A DNA stretch of 64,000 nt from contig NC_085873.1 of the NCBI RefSeq assembly GCF_034702125.1, forward strand, positions 52,274,376-52,338,375. The letters run 5' to 3'. Positions 33,011 through 42,930 of this stretch are shown here, piece by piece. The position numbers were made by a program, and so were the translations under genes. The notes beneath the pieces are model-generated. The model ran no database searches, was not told the origin of the DNA, and saw only the letters and a list, made by a program, of their open reading frames with translations. How positions within the stretch are numbered: the stretch's first letter is position 1; every line of letters begins with the position of its first letter. Source of the stretch: Engraulis encrasicolus (Eukaryota; Chordata; Actinopteri; Clupeiformes; Engraulidae).

Positions 33011-33859
33011 TGTCTGGCTTTAGCGATTCTTGCGAATGGTGATCTTCTCGGCGCACACTTCATGGTTCCCTCTCTCTTGCTCTCTCGGCTTGTTGCTTCC
33101 TGACAGTCTCACCCGCCATTTGAAATTAACTCCATTTTATAGGCTGCGCGTGTAGTTCACAGGGGGTAACGCTGTTATCTCACTCCGGAGGAGGCAGAGG
33201 CAGTCCGTTACAATATAGTATATATAAAATAGGCTATAAAATAGGCCTAATGATAAAAAAAGCAGCCTGAACTAAAATTAATAATTAATTAAAAAAAATA
33301 GAGACGCACGCACTTTCTACATGGTTCGATTTTTGTTTTCATTGCATTGTGGTGGTAGGCACACAAGTTTGATAAAATATAAAAAATAATAGGCTAATAA
33401 AATAGGCAGACTAAACTAAACATCTGCCCAGTTACACGAAAGGTCTGCATGGATTGAACGTAACGTCCTTAGGTCTTCGACGAAAAATCCTCAGGTACTG
33501 CACGAAACGCCCCATGCCTTCTACGAATGGTCCAACGTTTTGTTCGAATGGTCCCCTCTCAACAATTCATTAGACGAATCGTCTCGAATTCGTCTGCAAA
33601 TGTGTATTGTAGTGACTGTCTGTGTGTGTCATTTGACGACAAAATGAGGTTTTTAGAAGAGAGTACATTGTTTTGAGACAAGACGTGCATTTTTCAGAGG
33701 TAGTGAAGAGTTTGGCCCGTTGTGTGTGAGGTTTGGAGATTTGTGAGTTTTGAGAATTCGAAGACCGATTCCGAAAATTGTGTGTAGGCAATCGAGAAAA
33801 ACTGTAAATGTCAGAAAAATATGTAAAATATATCTTTTTGCCACACATCTGTGTACTCA

Positions 33860-34021
33860 ATGGAGGAGGCATGTGGCGATATTGCTGTTGATGCCTTCTC
33901 TGGGTGGATGCGCCATGCAAGATGGTATTTCCCTCGTTGCCTGGCCAGGGAAACTATTGCATGTGATGTGGATGAGGTCCTGTGGCCAGACCACAATAGA
34001 AGGCAGGACGAAGCACAGTAG
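33860..34021 (+). pseudogene. 3' end of a DNA-transposon transposase
   Basis: An open frame of 53 codons and a stop reads like the C-terminus of the fish IS630/Tc1-like transposases that end in ...W-x-R-H-A-R-x-x-F-P-R-C-L-A-R-E-x-I-A-C-D-V-D-E-V-L-W-P-D. The catalytic domain is missing, removed when this outer copy was deleted, and only the last exon-sized piece survives. It matches the TA-flanked outer element and gives the family its superfamily assignment. Confidence 0.6.
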
Positions 34022-34497
34022 ATGTGAGTGTGTGTGTGGTTTTTTTTCATAGCAATAGGCTATACAGTAATGTAATAGGTTTTTTTGTACTGCCAAATAG
34101 GCAGTGGGGTTTATCTTTGTGTTGTTTTTGTGAAAAAGAAATCTTTCTGTTTCTGTTTGTGTGTTGTGGGAATGAAGTTTTTCCAACTTATGTCACAGTA
34201 TCCATGCAATCCAGAAAAAAAAGCCCAAGTTAATGGGAGAAATTAGTTTTACCCTGTGCCCAACAGTGTTTTAATGGGTCTGCAAATGTGTATTGTAGTG
34301 ACTGTCTGTGTGTGTCATTTGACGACAAAATGAGGTTTTTAGAAGAGAGTACATTGTTTTGAGACAAGACGTGCATTTTTCAGAGGTAGTGAAGAGTTTG
34401 GCCCGTTGTGTTTGAGGTTTGGAGATTTGTGTGTAGAGTTTTGAGAATTCGAAGACCGATTCCGAAAATTGTGTGTAGGCAATCGAGAAAAACTGTA

Positions 34498-36490
34498 AAA
34501 CCGAGAAAAAATATTGTTTTAGGGGACATATGTACTCATTTCTAATTTGATAACTGCAACACGTCTCAAATAAGTTGGGACGGGGATCAGTGAAATGTTA
34601 TAAACATCCAAATAAGATAAAACAAAAAGAAAGGACAAAAAGGATTTCAAAATTAATTGTACTGATGTACAATTTGAGTGTCCAGGTATAAGACAATCAC
34701 AGAGAGGCTGAGTCACTCAGAATTAAAGATGCAGAGGGAACAATTACCATAGTTATTACATCAAGTTTTGAATTCCCTTGATTTACCGTGATTGAGTGTA
34801 TATAAGACATATTTTTGTCATTAAAATCATTGTATAGGTTCATAACATCATGAAATATATATTGGCTGTAGTCTCACTCTAGCCTAGTTAAAACTTGACC
34901 ATATTAAGGACGCTTCATGTGTGCAAATGATAGAGGGGTTTAACATTCCCCTATCCACCCGAGCTCACTTGAAATAGACCCAGAAGACATGGGAAACTGT
35001 CCTTTACTTACAGAAGTCAGCAGAAGTTACAGGAGTCAATTCTTTTTGAAAATAATAGAGTCTTGCACATCTTGTGCTACAGTGAAAATGGACCATCCAG
35101 CTTGTGTTAGTGCTAGCTTCAAAAGTCAGCCTCCATGATGGCATGGGGGTGCAGTAGTACATTGGTTAAGCTGTTCTAACTCACCTGTAGAATTGAATAC
35201 AGTACTGAATGAAATAAATGGGTTTTAAACAGCATGAAAAGCCACTCGTGCAATATATTTTGAAGGGAGATCTTCGATTACTGCCACATAGTAAGGACAA
35301 ATTGTATTCTCTACTATGTTTTAACAGTTTAACTCCAACATAAGGACCAGCAGGACATAAAATGGCAGGCTTTTGGTCAAGACCTGTTATACTGTAAGCA
35401 CTACGGAAAGGAAAACATTTCAAAATATGACAAGGATTAACAATTGGATGCTGACATTTGGCGCGCTTTATTTAAACTACCGAATTTGTGTTCCTATCAT
35501 TGCTTTTTGCTGCTTGTTTTGCTCCCACCACATCCCCTGCTCCACCAGACTAATAATTGTCAAACAATGTAATGTTGTTGTTGTTGCTTGCTCTGTTCTA
35601 GAGGGTATTTCGCCTTTCCAGCTAAATGGAAGGCACACCATCTGAGGATGCTGCTGTTCCCTGTATCGACTTCCATGGAGCTCATGGAGAAGCCGGGGAA
35701 CTTCCTCCAAACAGAGCCATACCCCCAAACACAAATGTATGCATTCAGAAATAAAGCTTCTGAAATATATCTCTGTTTCCTGTCTCATTTTTGACTAGAG
35801 TGGATCTGACAGAAATACATTAATAATTACTAACAATAATTTAAAAAAAAACATTGTTTACTGAAATGTACTGCTTAGGGTACCATTAAGTCAAGTTGCT
35901 TTATTTGTCCCGGCTTGGGAAATTGGTTTGTAGCAGTACTACAAAAATATACACTCACACACACTTCCAACCAACAGAAAATACAAACAAGCAAAGATAG
36001 TCAACACACTGCCGATCACTGTGTGCGTATGTGCCCCTCTCTCTCTCTCTCTCGGCTGGGGCTGGCACTGCGTACAGGGATTCTAGATAGAACCTCACCT
36101 AAGCAGACCTTAGCATACATCATAGCTCCAGATGAACCCTTTCTGGAACCCATTCACCTGGAGACAGCCAGGTAAGGTTGAGTGGGGAACAGTTGTAAAG
36201 GCCCATTACTCACCATTCTATCATAATGGGGTCAGTAACCTACCCCGGTAAGATTAACTTATAAAATAACAAAATACCATTACAATCCAATCAGCTGACT
36301 ATGCACTACAAGGAGCAACACATGTCTACCCTGTGTGTGAGGAACCACTTCCTATCTCAGTCACTTCCTATTTAAAAAAATAAAAAGAAAAAAAGAAAAA
36401 AATGTCTTTCAGCTTGAGCAATACTGCATTAGTTTTCTGCACCAAAAGGCAGCCGTATGACATGTACATTACATATTTTAATCAGCTGTT
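34498..36490. other. Intron sequence with repeat remnants, no supported gene
   Basis: A block at 34550-35130 resembles 8390-8880 (dispersed repeat) and includes 'gtctcaaataagttgggac'-type terminal sequence. A short (CT)n lies at 36037-36052. A plus-strand open stretch ending in a donor-like CCAG/gtaagg at 36171 was considered but has no family resemblance. No coding sequence can be supported. Confidence 0.5.
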
Positions 36491-36499
36491 GGGGCAACA

Positions 36500-38315
36500 T
36501 GATCTCCAAAAATTCCGTGCTCCTGGACACGGATGTTAAGGGCACAAAATCCGTGTCCAGGAGCACGGATTTTGCCAAAATTCCGTGCTCCTGGACACGG
36601 AATTGTTTTCCGTGCTCCTGGACACAGAATTGTTTTCCGTGATGTACACAGAGAAGTGCTCTCTCTATAGACTACTACCACAGCTCTATGTTTCCACAGT
36701 CTTGTGTTTTCTCAGGATTTTTCTAATTTCAAATATTTTTTTCTAAAAAAAAAACATTTCCTACTGACAGGTTAGGGTTAGGGATTGTTTTGGTCTGGGC
36801 ACAGCTAGTTTTCTTTCATTCATTATATGAATGTGATAGCCTAGCAACCAACTGGAAAAGGTATTTCTCAAAAATATGTATTTAACCCTTGTGTTGTGTT
36901 CATAAGCTGCACACACCTGTGGTGTTCGGGTCACTTTTATCTTACATTATGCAAATCGTTTTTGATGACTAAACTACCAAAACCTGCATAAATTCACTAT
37001 TAATACCTTCTAAAGTGATACAATTAGTGACTATGTTGTCCATGTATTACAGCTGATATGAGAGTACAACAACCCCCAAATTTCTTTTATTAGTTTTTCT
37101 CTAATATTGAAAAATATCATCAATAGTGACATTTGTGGTGTTTGGGTCCAAACCAACCCAAAGAGATTTATAGCAGGATAAAGACCAAATGTTTTCAGTG
37201 CATAAAATCAATGCTTAAATATGTTGACTTGGTGTTTTTCAATATTTATATGATTTTAGTGTGGTAAATATACAAAATAACAATTTTGTCAGTCACAGCT
37301 ATTTCGCCAATCTAATGCAAAGATATAGGAAATGAACACCTCAATGAACATGAAAAAAACCACACTATTCATCTGAATCCACTATGCTATGAACATGGAC
37401 CCTTATCTCATTGCCACATCAACTTTATGGAAAGTATAAGACCAGTTCTACATGTCTGGGTGCCATTATGAATTTTTGATACGTTTTTTGGACAAAATAA
37501 TGTGCAAAAAATTATTTTGCAAACAAATGTGCAAAAAATCTCATTATATAATGCAGAAATGGATTCCCTGACCATGAAAACATATGAGTAGACACCAAAA
37601 ATACATCTGTACTCCTTTCACAACAGGAGATATGACGTATTGTATTGTATGGGACTGTCCGGCGGCCATATTGGATTTGTAATATGAAAAAGCTGGCAAA
37701 ACATTTTTTTAGGCAAGAAATATATTTTCCTCACCATGAATCACCAAACTGAAGAAAAAGGGCAACCAACAGCTTTTCAGAAATGCATACAACAACCAAA
37801 AATCTATGCCCGGGTCAATTTTGACCCGAACACCACAGATGTAACTTTTTTTTTTTGAACCTTTAAAATATACTGAAATGATAAAACATATTTTTTTGTG
37901 TTGAAATGATTGTGACTGAGGATTAGATGAACCCTCATTCCAAGAAAATAAAGGAAAGTGTGTTTTTTTCACACTAAAACTTGAAAACGGGTCAAAAATG
38001 ACCCGAACACAACACAAGGGTTAATGACAGGTTAAGGTTAGGGAATGTTTTGGTCAGGGCACAACTTAAATTGCTATAGCATTATTTTGTTTAGGATTAG
38101 CATTTGGTATGTGTTTTCTAATGATAGAGTTACACAGTGCTGTGGTAATAGCCTATAAAAAGCACTTCCGTGTGCCCATCACCGAAAACAATTCTTTGTC
38201 CAGGAGCACGGAAAATAATTTCGTGTCCAGGAGCACGGAATTTTGGCAAAATCCATGCTCCTGGACACGGATTTCGTGTCCTTAACATCCGTGTCCAGGA
38301 GCATTTTTGGAGATC
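36500..38315. mobile_element. Long-inverted-repeat element with palindromic subrepeats
   Basis: The arms at about 36500-36660 and 38160-38315 are inverted copies of each other, beginning 'tgatctccaaaaa'. Each arm contains three or four copies, in alternating orientation, of a near-palindromic 19-mer 'ccgtgctcctggacacgga', so each arm can fold on itself. The core carries two copies of 'gacaggtta-ggttaggga' (36767 and 38025) flanking a piggyBac-like insert. No coding capacity. Class unassigned. Confidence 0.7.
36886..38020. mobile_element. piggyBac-like non-autonomous element
   Basis: The ends are 'cccttgtgttgtgttc' and its complement 'gaacacaacacaaggg', flanked on both sides by TTAA (36882-36885; 38021-38024), the hallmark target of piggyBac-type transposons. 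'gggtcaaaaatgacccga' palindromes lie near the right end. The 1135-bp interior shows no transposase. Confidence 0.75.
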
Positions 38316-38711
38316 AGGCTGGTTGGGGTTACGTCGTCTTTCCACACTCCTAAATGCTGTACTGTAGGCTTAAGTCCCCCAACAGCCAGCTTCAAAATGG
38401 TTATTATAATAACTAAAAAATAAGAAAGTAAGCTATTGACAATCTCAACTACAGACCAGACTGCTGTGATCTGGAGGCAGATATGATCTGGAGGCAGATA
38501 TGCATCTCCTCAAAGGTTTCAAAGACTTTTTCAGCAAAGCTTCAATAAATGTGTAAATATTGTTTTGTCTTCTTAGTCTTCACACATTATTTTATCCAGT
38601 TACATTTCCTCCATTTTATGTTGTGTACATTTTATTAGTATTTATTTACTTTCATTTTGTTCTGGAAGCCTTTGAAATGAACTAGGCTACTGTTGTGAAA
38701 CACACGCACGT

Positions 38712-38726
38712 GCACACACACACACA

Positions 38727-38807
<81 letters not shown>
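38712..38807. repeat. (CA)n microsatellite
   Basis: A CA tract of about 95 bp with one ATA interruption. It lies 45 bp beyond the donor of the 38852 exon. Confidence 0.95.
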
Positions 38808-38851
38808 TACTTTTCACATATGATAGTAAATTAATAGTCATGTGATCTCAC

Positions 38852-38923
38852 CTCTCAGGAGGAGGATCCGTCTTTCTGATCTCTGGTTCATCCATGGACT
38901 CTTCATGCACACACAGCTGGACA
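38852..38923 (-). CDS. First coding (cassette) exon of NLR gene B
   Basis: A 72-bp exon. The acceptor CCTCAG ends at 38924 and the donor is GTGAGATC at 38851. In the phase-2 frame it reads S-V-Q-L-C-V-H-E-E-S-M-D-E-P-E-I, then R-K-T-D-P-P-P-E-R. The S-V-Q start and phase-2 ends match the cassette exons at 22978 and 8073, and the S-M-D-E-P and D-P-P-P-E parts resemble the short N-terminal peptides of fish NLRs. The upstream exon at 39268 has an in-frame stop (TGA) and no usable ATG, so translation most likely starts at the ATG at 38895-38893. If another 5' exon exists, the whole exon would be coding. Confidence 0.75.
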
Positions 38924-39267
38924 CTGAGGGAAGATGAGCACAGAAATCACAATGTCACACTGTTGATAATAACAGTAAGCTCTTTAAAAAATAATCCTTA
39001 CACACACAGATAGCCTATGCATCCACCCATCAAATTTTTCAACAAAGGACAAAATCGACCAAACCTTTTCAGCAAAACAGCAACACAACCCCATCCGCTT
39101 CACTGTGCTCTAGCGCTGCAATGTGCCACATTTCCGTTGCGTGGGCGACAAACTATACTTCCTCTTTCAGCTCACTGTAGTCTGTTCATTTTCAGGGCTG
39201 ATTGCTAACTTGAATTACATGTATGTGCACAATCAGTTATCATGTCACATTTAACTTCTTTACTTAC

Positions 39268-39410
39268 CAAGAGATTGTATCTGTTCAGACTTCACAGATC
39301 CCTACAGGTGTCAGATACACTTCAGAGACGCCATTGACTTGGATGCTCAGGTCCACACCAGTCCCTTTTCTGCTGGAAAAAGCCGGCTTACAATGCAAAG
39401 CTGGCTGTGC
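39268..39410 (-). other. Probable 5'UTR exon of NLR gene B
   Basis: The 3' end is defined by a strong donor, CTTG/GTAAGTAA, at 39268/39267. It is 344 bp upstream of the first coding exon. The 5' end is a guess from a TATA-like sequence at 39436-39450. The exon contains one short upstream ORF (ATG at 39334-39332, TGA at 39313-39311, seven codons). In the reading frame of the next exon it has an in-frame TGA, so it is non-coding. Confidence 0.5.
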
Positions 39411-39550
39411 AAAGTGAAAGTCTACTTTCTGTTTTTCTATAAACTATAACGAGCTTAATGACCTCAACTTAAACAACTGTCTGTGTGGACGTCTGGCTAG
39501 TAGTTCCTCGTTCTGCGTTTGACTCTCCAGATGTGTTTCAGTTTCATTCA
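39409..39550 (-). promoter_or_regulatory. Candidate promoter of NLR gene B
   Basis: On the minus strand: an ISRE-like GAAACTGAAAC (39535-39547), a TATA-like TTTATAG (within 39436-39450), and an IRF-element-like AAAGTGAAAG on the plus strand (39411-39420) near the inferred start site. The spacing is plausible for a core promoter 30 bp upstream of the proposed 5'UTR exon. Motifs this short occur by chance. The joint arrangement next to a strong donor is what supports the call. Confidence 0.4.
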
Positions 39551-39919
39551 TCCAGTCAGAGTCAGAGCCATCTAATAACAGAGTTACGTCACTCCCATAG
39601 ACCTCTATGGACCAATCTTTCCACAGCAATGGCGGCTCTCATGGAGCCTCACGGAGCGTTAACATGGAAATCCCCATTGACTTTAGTTCTATTAGAAGTT
39701 ACTTAGTTCTAGGAGGTGGCCGTAGAACACAGAAAATGTGGTAAAGGTAATGTCATTTGTTTGTATTTAATCTTTGTTTGGTATGTGATGGTTCTGTGTT
39801 AGTTTCCAATGAACAGAAGTTTACTGTTAAGAAACATTTTAATCTACGCGAATCACATCACCAACCGACTTCCTGGTCCCCGGTTTGCGCAACTCTTATT
39901 AGACGGCTCTGGTTAGAGT

Positions 39920-40030
39920 AAGGAGACGTGTTAATGTGTGGCATCATGGGTAATGTGAGGTTTATGTGTGGCATCATGGGTAATGTAGTAGTGTTTATGT
40001 GTGGCATCATGGGTAATGTAGTGTTAATGT
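39920..40030. repeat. Short tandem triplication
   Basis: Three copies of 'gtgtggcatcatgggtaatg' spaced about 40 bp apart, upstream of gene B. Confidence 0.85.
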
Positions 40031-40102
40031 AAGTAACTTGCTAACCTGCCTTGACTCATGTATGAATTTAACTTTTAATCCTATCCTAATTCTACCAATC
40101 AT

Positions 40103-40251
<149 letters not shown>

Positions 40252-40254
40252 GAA

Positions 40255-40560
40255 AGTGAAAGCCCAACTGGGAAACTCCAACTCCCATTGTCATTGTGAC
40301 ACAGCACTCCACAGCACACAAGTGAACACTGTGCACTGCACACAACGAAATTGCATTTATGCCTCACCCGTGCAAGGGGGCAGCCCTCAGTGGCGCCCCA
40401 TGGGGAGCAGTGCGGTGGGACGGTACCATGCTCAGGGTACCTCAGTAATGGAGGAGGATGGGGGAGAGCACTGGTTGATTACTCCCCCCACCAACCTGGT
40501 GGGTCGGGAGTCGAACCGGCAACCTCTGGGATGCAAGTCTGACGCCCTAACCGCTCACCC
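40255..40560 (-). mobile_element. tRNA-derived SINE
   Basis: On the minus strand the head has an A-box-like TGAGCGGTTAG (complement of 40545-40556) and a perfect B-box GGTTCGACTCC (complement of 40507-40517), giving an internal Pol III promoter. The body includes the 'accatgctcagggtacc' segment (40427-40443) that has been amplified at 50440-50820. It sits between two tetranucleotide microsatellites. It is not a tRNA gene, because the acceptor stem does not close. Confidence 0.8.
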
Positions 40561-40639
40561 ATCTATCCAAAAGTTTTTGCTCACCTGTCTTGACACAGAT
40601 ATTAATTTAACTGCCAATCCTATCCTAATCCTACCAATC

Positions 40640-40817
<178 letters not shown>

Positions 40818-40869
40818 CTGATTTGACTCACATATGCAAATCCCATCCTAATCCTACCAATCCTTACCC

Positions 40870-42930
40870 ATAGTGTTCAATATCAGTCCACCTTTTGCAG
40901 CTATTACAGAGTCAAGTCATTTGGGAAGGCTGTCCACAAGGTTGAGGAGTGTGTGGAAGGCTGTCCACAAGGTTGAGGAGTGTGTGGAAGGCTGTCCACA
41001 AGGTTGAGGAGTGTTTTTATCTGGGAAGGCTGTCCACAAGGTTGAGGAGTGTGTTCATCTGGGAAGGCTGTCCACAAGGCTGAGGAGTGTGTTCATCTGG
41101 GAAGGCTGTCCACAAGGTTGAGGAGTGTGATCATCTGGGAAGGCTGTCCACAAGGTTGAGGAGTGTGTTCATCTGGGAAGGCTGTCCACAAGGTTGAGGA
41201 GTGTGTTCTTCTGCGAAGGCTGTCCACAAGGTTGAGGAGTGTGATCATCTGGGAAGGCTGTCCACAAGGTTGAGGAGTGTGTTCTTCTGCGAAGGCTGTC
41301 CACAAGGTTGAGGAGTGTGTTGATCTGGGAAGGCTGTCCACAAGGTTGAGGAGTGTGTTCATGTGAGAAGGCTGTCCACAAGGTTGAGGAGTGTGTTCAT
41401 CTGGGAAGGCTGCTGTCCACATGGTTGAGGAGTGTGTTCATCTGGGAAGGTTGTCCACAAGGTTGAGGAGTGTGTTCATCTGGGAAGGCTGTCCACAAGG
41501 TTGAGGAGTGTGTTCAGCTGGGAAGGCTGCTGTCCACAAGGTTGGGGAGTGTGTGGAAGGCTGTCCACAAGGGTGAGGAGTGTGTTCATCTGGGAAGGCT
41601 GTCCACAAGGCTGAGGAGTGTGTTCATCTGGGAAGGCTGTCCACAAGGTTGAGGAGTGTGATCATCTGGGAAGGCTGTCCACAAGGTTGAGGAGTGTGTT
41701 CATCTGAGAAGGCTGCTGTCCACAAGGTTGAGGAGTGTGTTCATCTGGGAAGGCTGCTGTCCACAAGGTTGAGGAGTGTGTTCATCTGGGAAGGCTGTCC
41801 ACAAGGTTGAGGAGTGTGTGGAAGGCTGTCCACAAGGTTGAGGAGTGTGTTCATCTGGGAAGGCTGTCCACAAGGTTGAGGAGTGTGTTTATCTGGGAAG
41901 GCTGTCCACAAGGTTGAGGAGTGTGTTTATCTGGGAAGGCTGTCCACAAGGTTGAGGAGTGTGTTCATCTGGGAAGGCTGCTGTCCACAAGGTTGAGGAG
42001 TGTGTTCATCTGGGAAGGCTGTCCACAAGGTTGAGGAGTGTGTTCAGCTGGGAAGGCTGCTGTCCACAAGGTTGGGGAGTGTGTGGAAGGCTGTCCACAA
42101 GGTTGAGGAGTGTGTTCATGTGAGAAGGCTGTCCACAAGGTTGAGGAGTGTGTTTATATGGGAAGGCTGTCCACAAGGTTGAGGAGTGTGTTCATGTGAG
42201 AAGGCTGTCCACAAGGTTGGGGAGTGTGTTCATCTGGGAAGGCTGCTGTCCACATGGTTGAGGAGTGTGTCCATCTGGGAAGGCTGTCCACAAGGTTGAG
42301 GAGTGTGTTCATCTGGGAAGGCTGCTGTCCACAAGGTTGAGGAGTGTGTGGAAGGCTGTCCACAAGGTTGAGGAGTGTGTTCATCTGGGAAGGCTGTCCA
42401 CAAGGTTGAGGAGTGTGTTCATCTGGGAAGGCTGTCCACAAGGTTGAGGAGTGTGTTCATCTGGGAAGGCTGTCCACAAGGTTGAGGAGTGTGTTGATCT
42501 GGGAAGGCTGCTGTCCACAGGATTGAGGAGTGTGTTCATCTGGGAAGGCTGCTGTCCACAAGGTTGAGGAGTGTGTTTATATGGGAAGGCTGTCCACAAG
42601 GTTGAGGAGTGTGTTCATGTGAGAAGGCTGTCCACAAGGTTGGGGAGTGTGTGGAAGGCTGTCCACAAGGTTGAGGAGTGTGTTCATGTGAGAAGGCTGT
42701 CCACAAGGTTGAGGAGTGTGTGGAAGGCTGTCCACAAGGTTGAGGAGTGTGTTGATCTGGGAAGGCTGTCCACAAGGTTGAGGAGTGTTTATATTTGACC
42801 ATTTTGTCCAAAAGTGCATTAATGAGGTCACACACTGATGTTGGTTCAGAAGGCCTGGCTCTCAGTCTCCATTTACAGCAATCCCAAAGGTGTTCTATCA
42901 ATCATGTTCAGGTTATGTCAGTCTGTCATC
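40870..42930 (-). pseudogene. Tc1 transposase C-terminus split by a minisatellite
   Basis: On the minus strand, 42901 to about 42790 reads I-E-H-L-W-D...R-L-R-A-R-P-S-E-P-T-S-V, then D-L-I-N-A-L-L-D-K, the classic end of Tc1 transposases. At the other side, about 40915 to 40870, comes V-I-A-A-K-G-G, the last residues of the same domain. Between them lies 1.87 kb of tandem repeat whose unit encodes T-L-L-N-L-V-D-S-L-P, the residues expected at exactly that place. The remnant is dead. The rest of the transposase is not present here. Confidence 0.8.
40920..42788. repeat. 38-bp minisatellite with higher-order structure
   Basis: About 50 copies of a 38-bp unit 'gttcatctgggaaggctgtc' plus 'cacaaggttgaggagtgt', with shorter 31-bp (no 'ttcatct') and longer 41-bp ('gctgctgtccac') variants. 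Variant order repeats: blocks starting near 41470, 41735, 42000 and 42265 recur every 265 bp, and the pair at 41470 and 42000 shares rare variants ('cagctgg', 'gttgggg'), showing segmental duplication within the array. Confidence 0.95.

Larger units (their letters stand above)
26128..33591. mobile_element. 7.46-kb element with long inverted termini and 8-bp duplication
   Basis: An exact 8-bp direct repeat 'gtctgcaa' flanks it (26120-26127; 33592-33599). The undisturbed target is seen in the outer copy at about 34279. The termini are inverted repeats: 13 diverged bases of equal length, then TTCGTC-AATG-ATT, then a perfect 37-bp block containing 'ttgagaggggaccattcg' followed by 'aacaaaacgttggaccatt', with weaker similarity beyond. 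No transposase or other protein is recognisable in the 7.4-kb interior, which is built of repeats (GA and CT tracts, a tandem family, a 2.2-kb-offset duplication, hairpin MITEs). An 8-bp duplication fits hAT and some other DNA-transposon superfamilies. The class is unassigned. Confidence 0.8.
25389..33804 (+). mobile_element. Inner Tc1/IS630-family element (second nest level)
   Basis: Same terminal sequence as the outer copy, TA at 25387-25388 and 33805-33806. The left 480 bp nearly duplicate 24907-25386. Its own sequence, 25389-26127 plus 33600-33804, is a MITE-sized derivative of about 950 bp. It lacks the transposase tail that the outer copy keeps. It was later broken at 'gtctgcaa' by the 7.46-kb element at 26128. 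Confidence 0.82.
24907..34495 (+). mobile_element. Outer Tc1/IS630-family transposon of a three-level nest
   Basis: Begins CAGTTTTTCTCGATTGCC at 24907 with TA before it (24905-24906) and ends with the complement at 34495 with TA after it (34496-34497). Its own sequence is 24907-25386 plus 33807-34495. The middle is filled by a second element of the same family (25389-33804). Removing the insert restores a continuous sequence that parallels the inner copy ('gcaattttt' then 'aaaatatgtaaaatatat', 'ctgtgtact'). The right part retains the 3' end of a transposase gene (33860-34021). Its uninterrupted length would be about 1.2 kb, so this copy was already internally deleted. Confidence 0.82.

Noticed and set aside
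30898..34050. Small open frames in the 7.46-kb element and its surroundings
   Set aside because: None shows transposase or other family motifs, and many cross repeat boundaries. Only the 33860-34021 tail is supported.
35477..35794. Overlapping frames of about 70-100 codons
   Set aside because: Both strands are open by chance in moderately GC sequence, and no domain is recognised.
36080..36175. Plus-strand exon ending in CCAG/gtaagg
   Set aside because: Acceptor-like and donor-like sites flank an open stretch, but the peptide matches no family I recognise and no partner exon was found.
37981..38005. Nuclear-receptor response element ('gggtcaaaaatgaccc')
   Set aside because: It is part of the subterminal palindrome of a piggyBac-like element, and there is no independent regulatory evidence.
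40920..42788. CRISPR-like repeat array
   Set aside because: Units are directly adjacent with no unique spacers, the genome is eukaryotic and there are no cas genes. The same reasoning applies to 23131-23400, 46060-46360 and 57815-58112.
41093..42901. Repetitive open frames on both strands of the minisatellite
   Set aside because: The 38-bp unit lacks stops in several frames. Only the flanks carry real transposase-derived coding signal.
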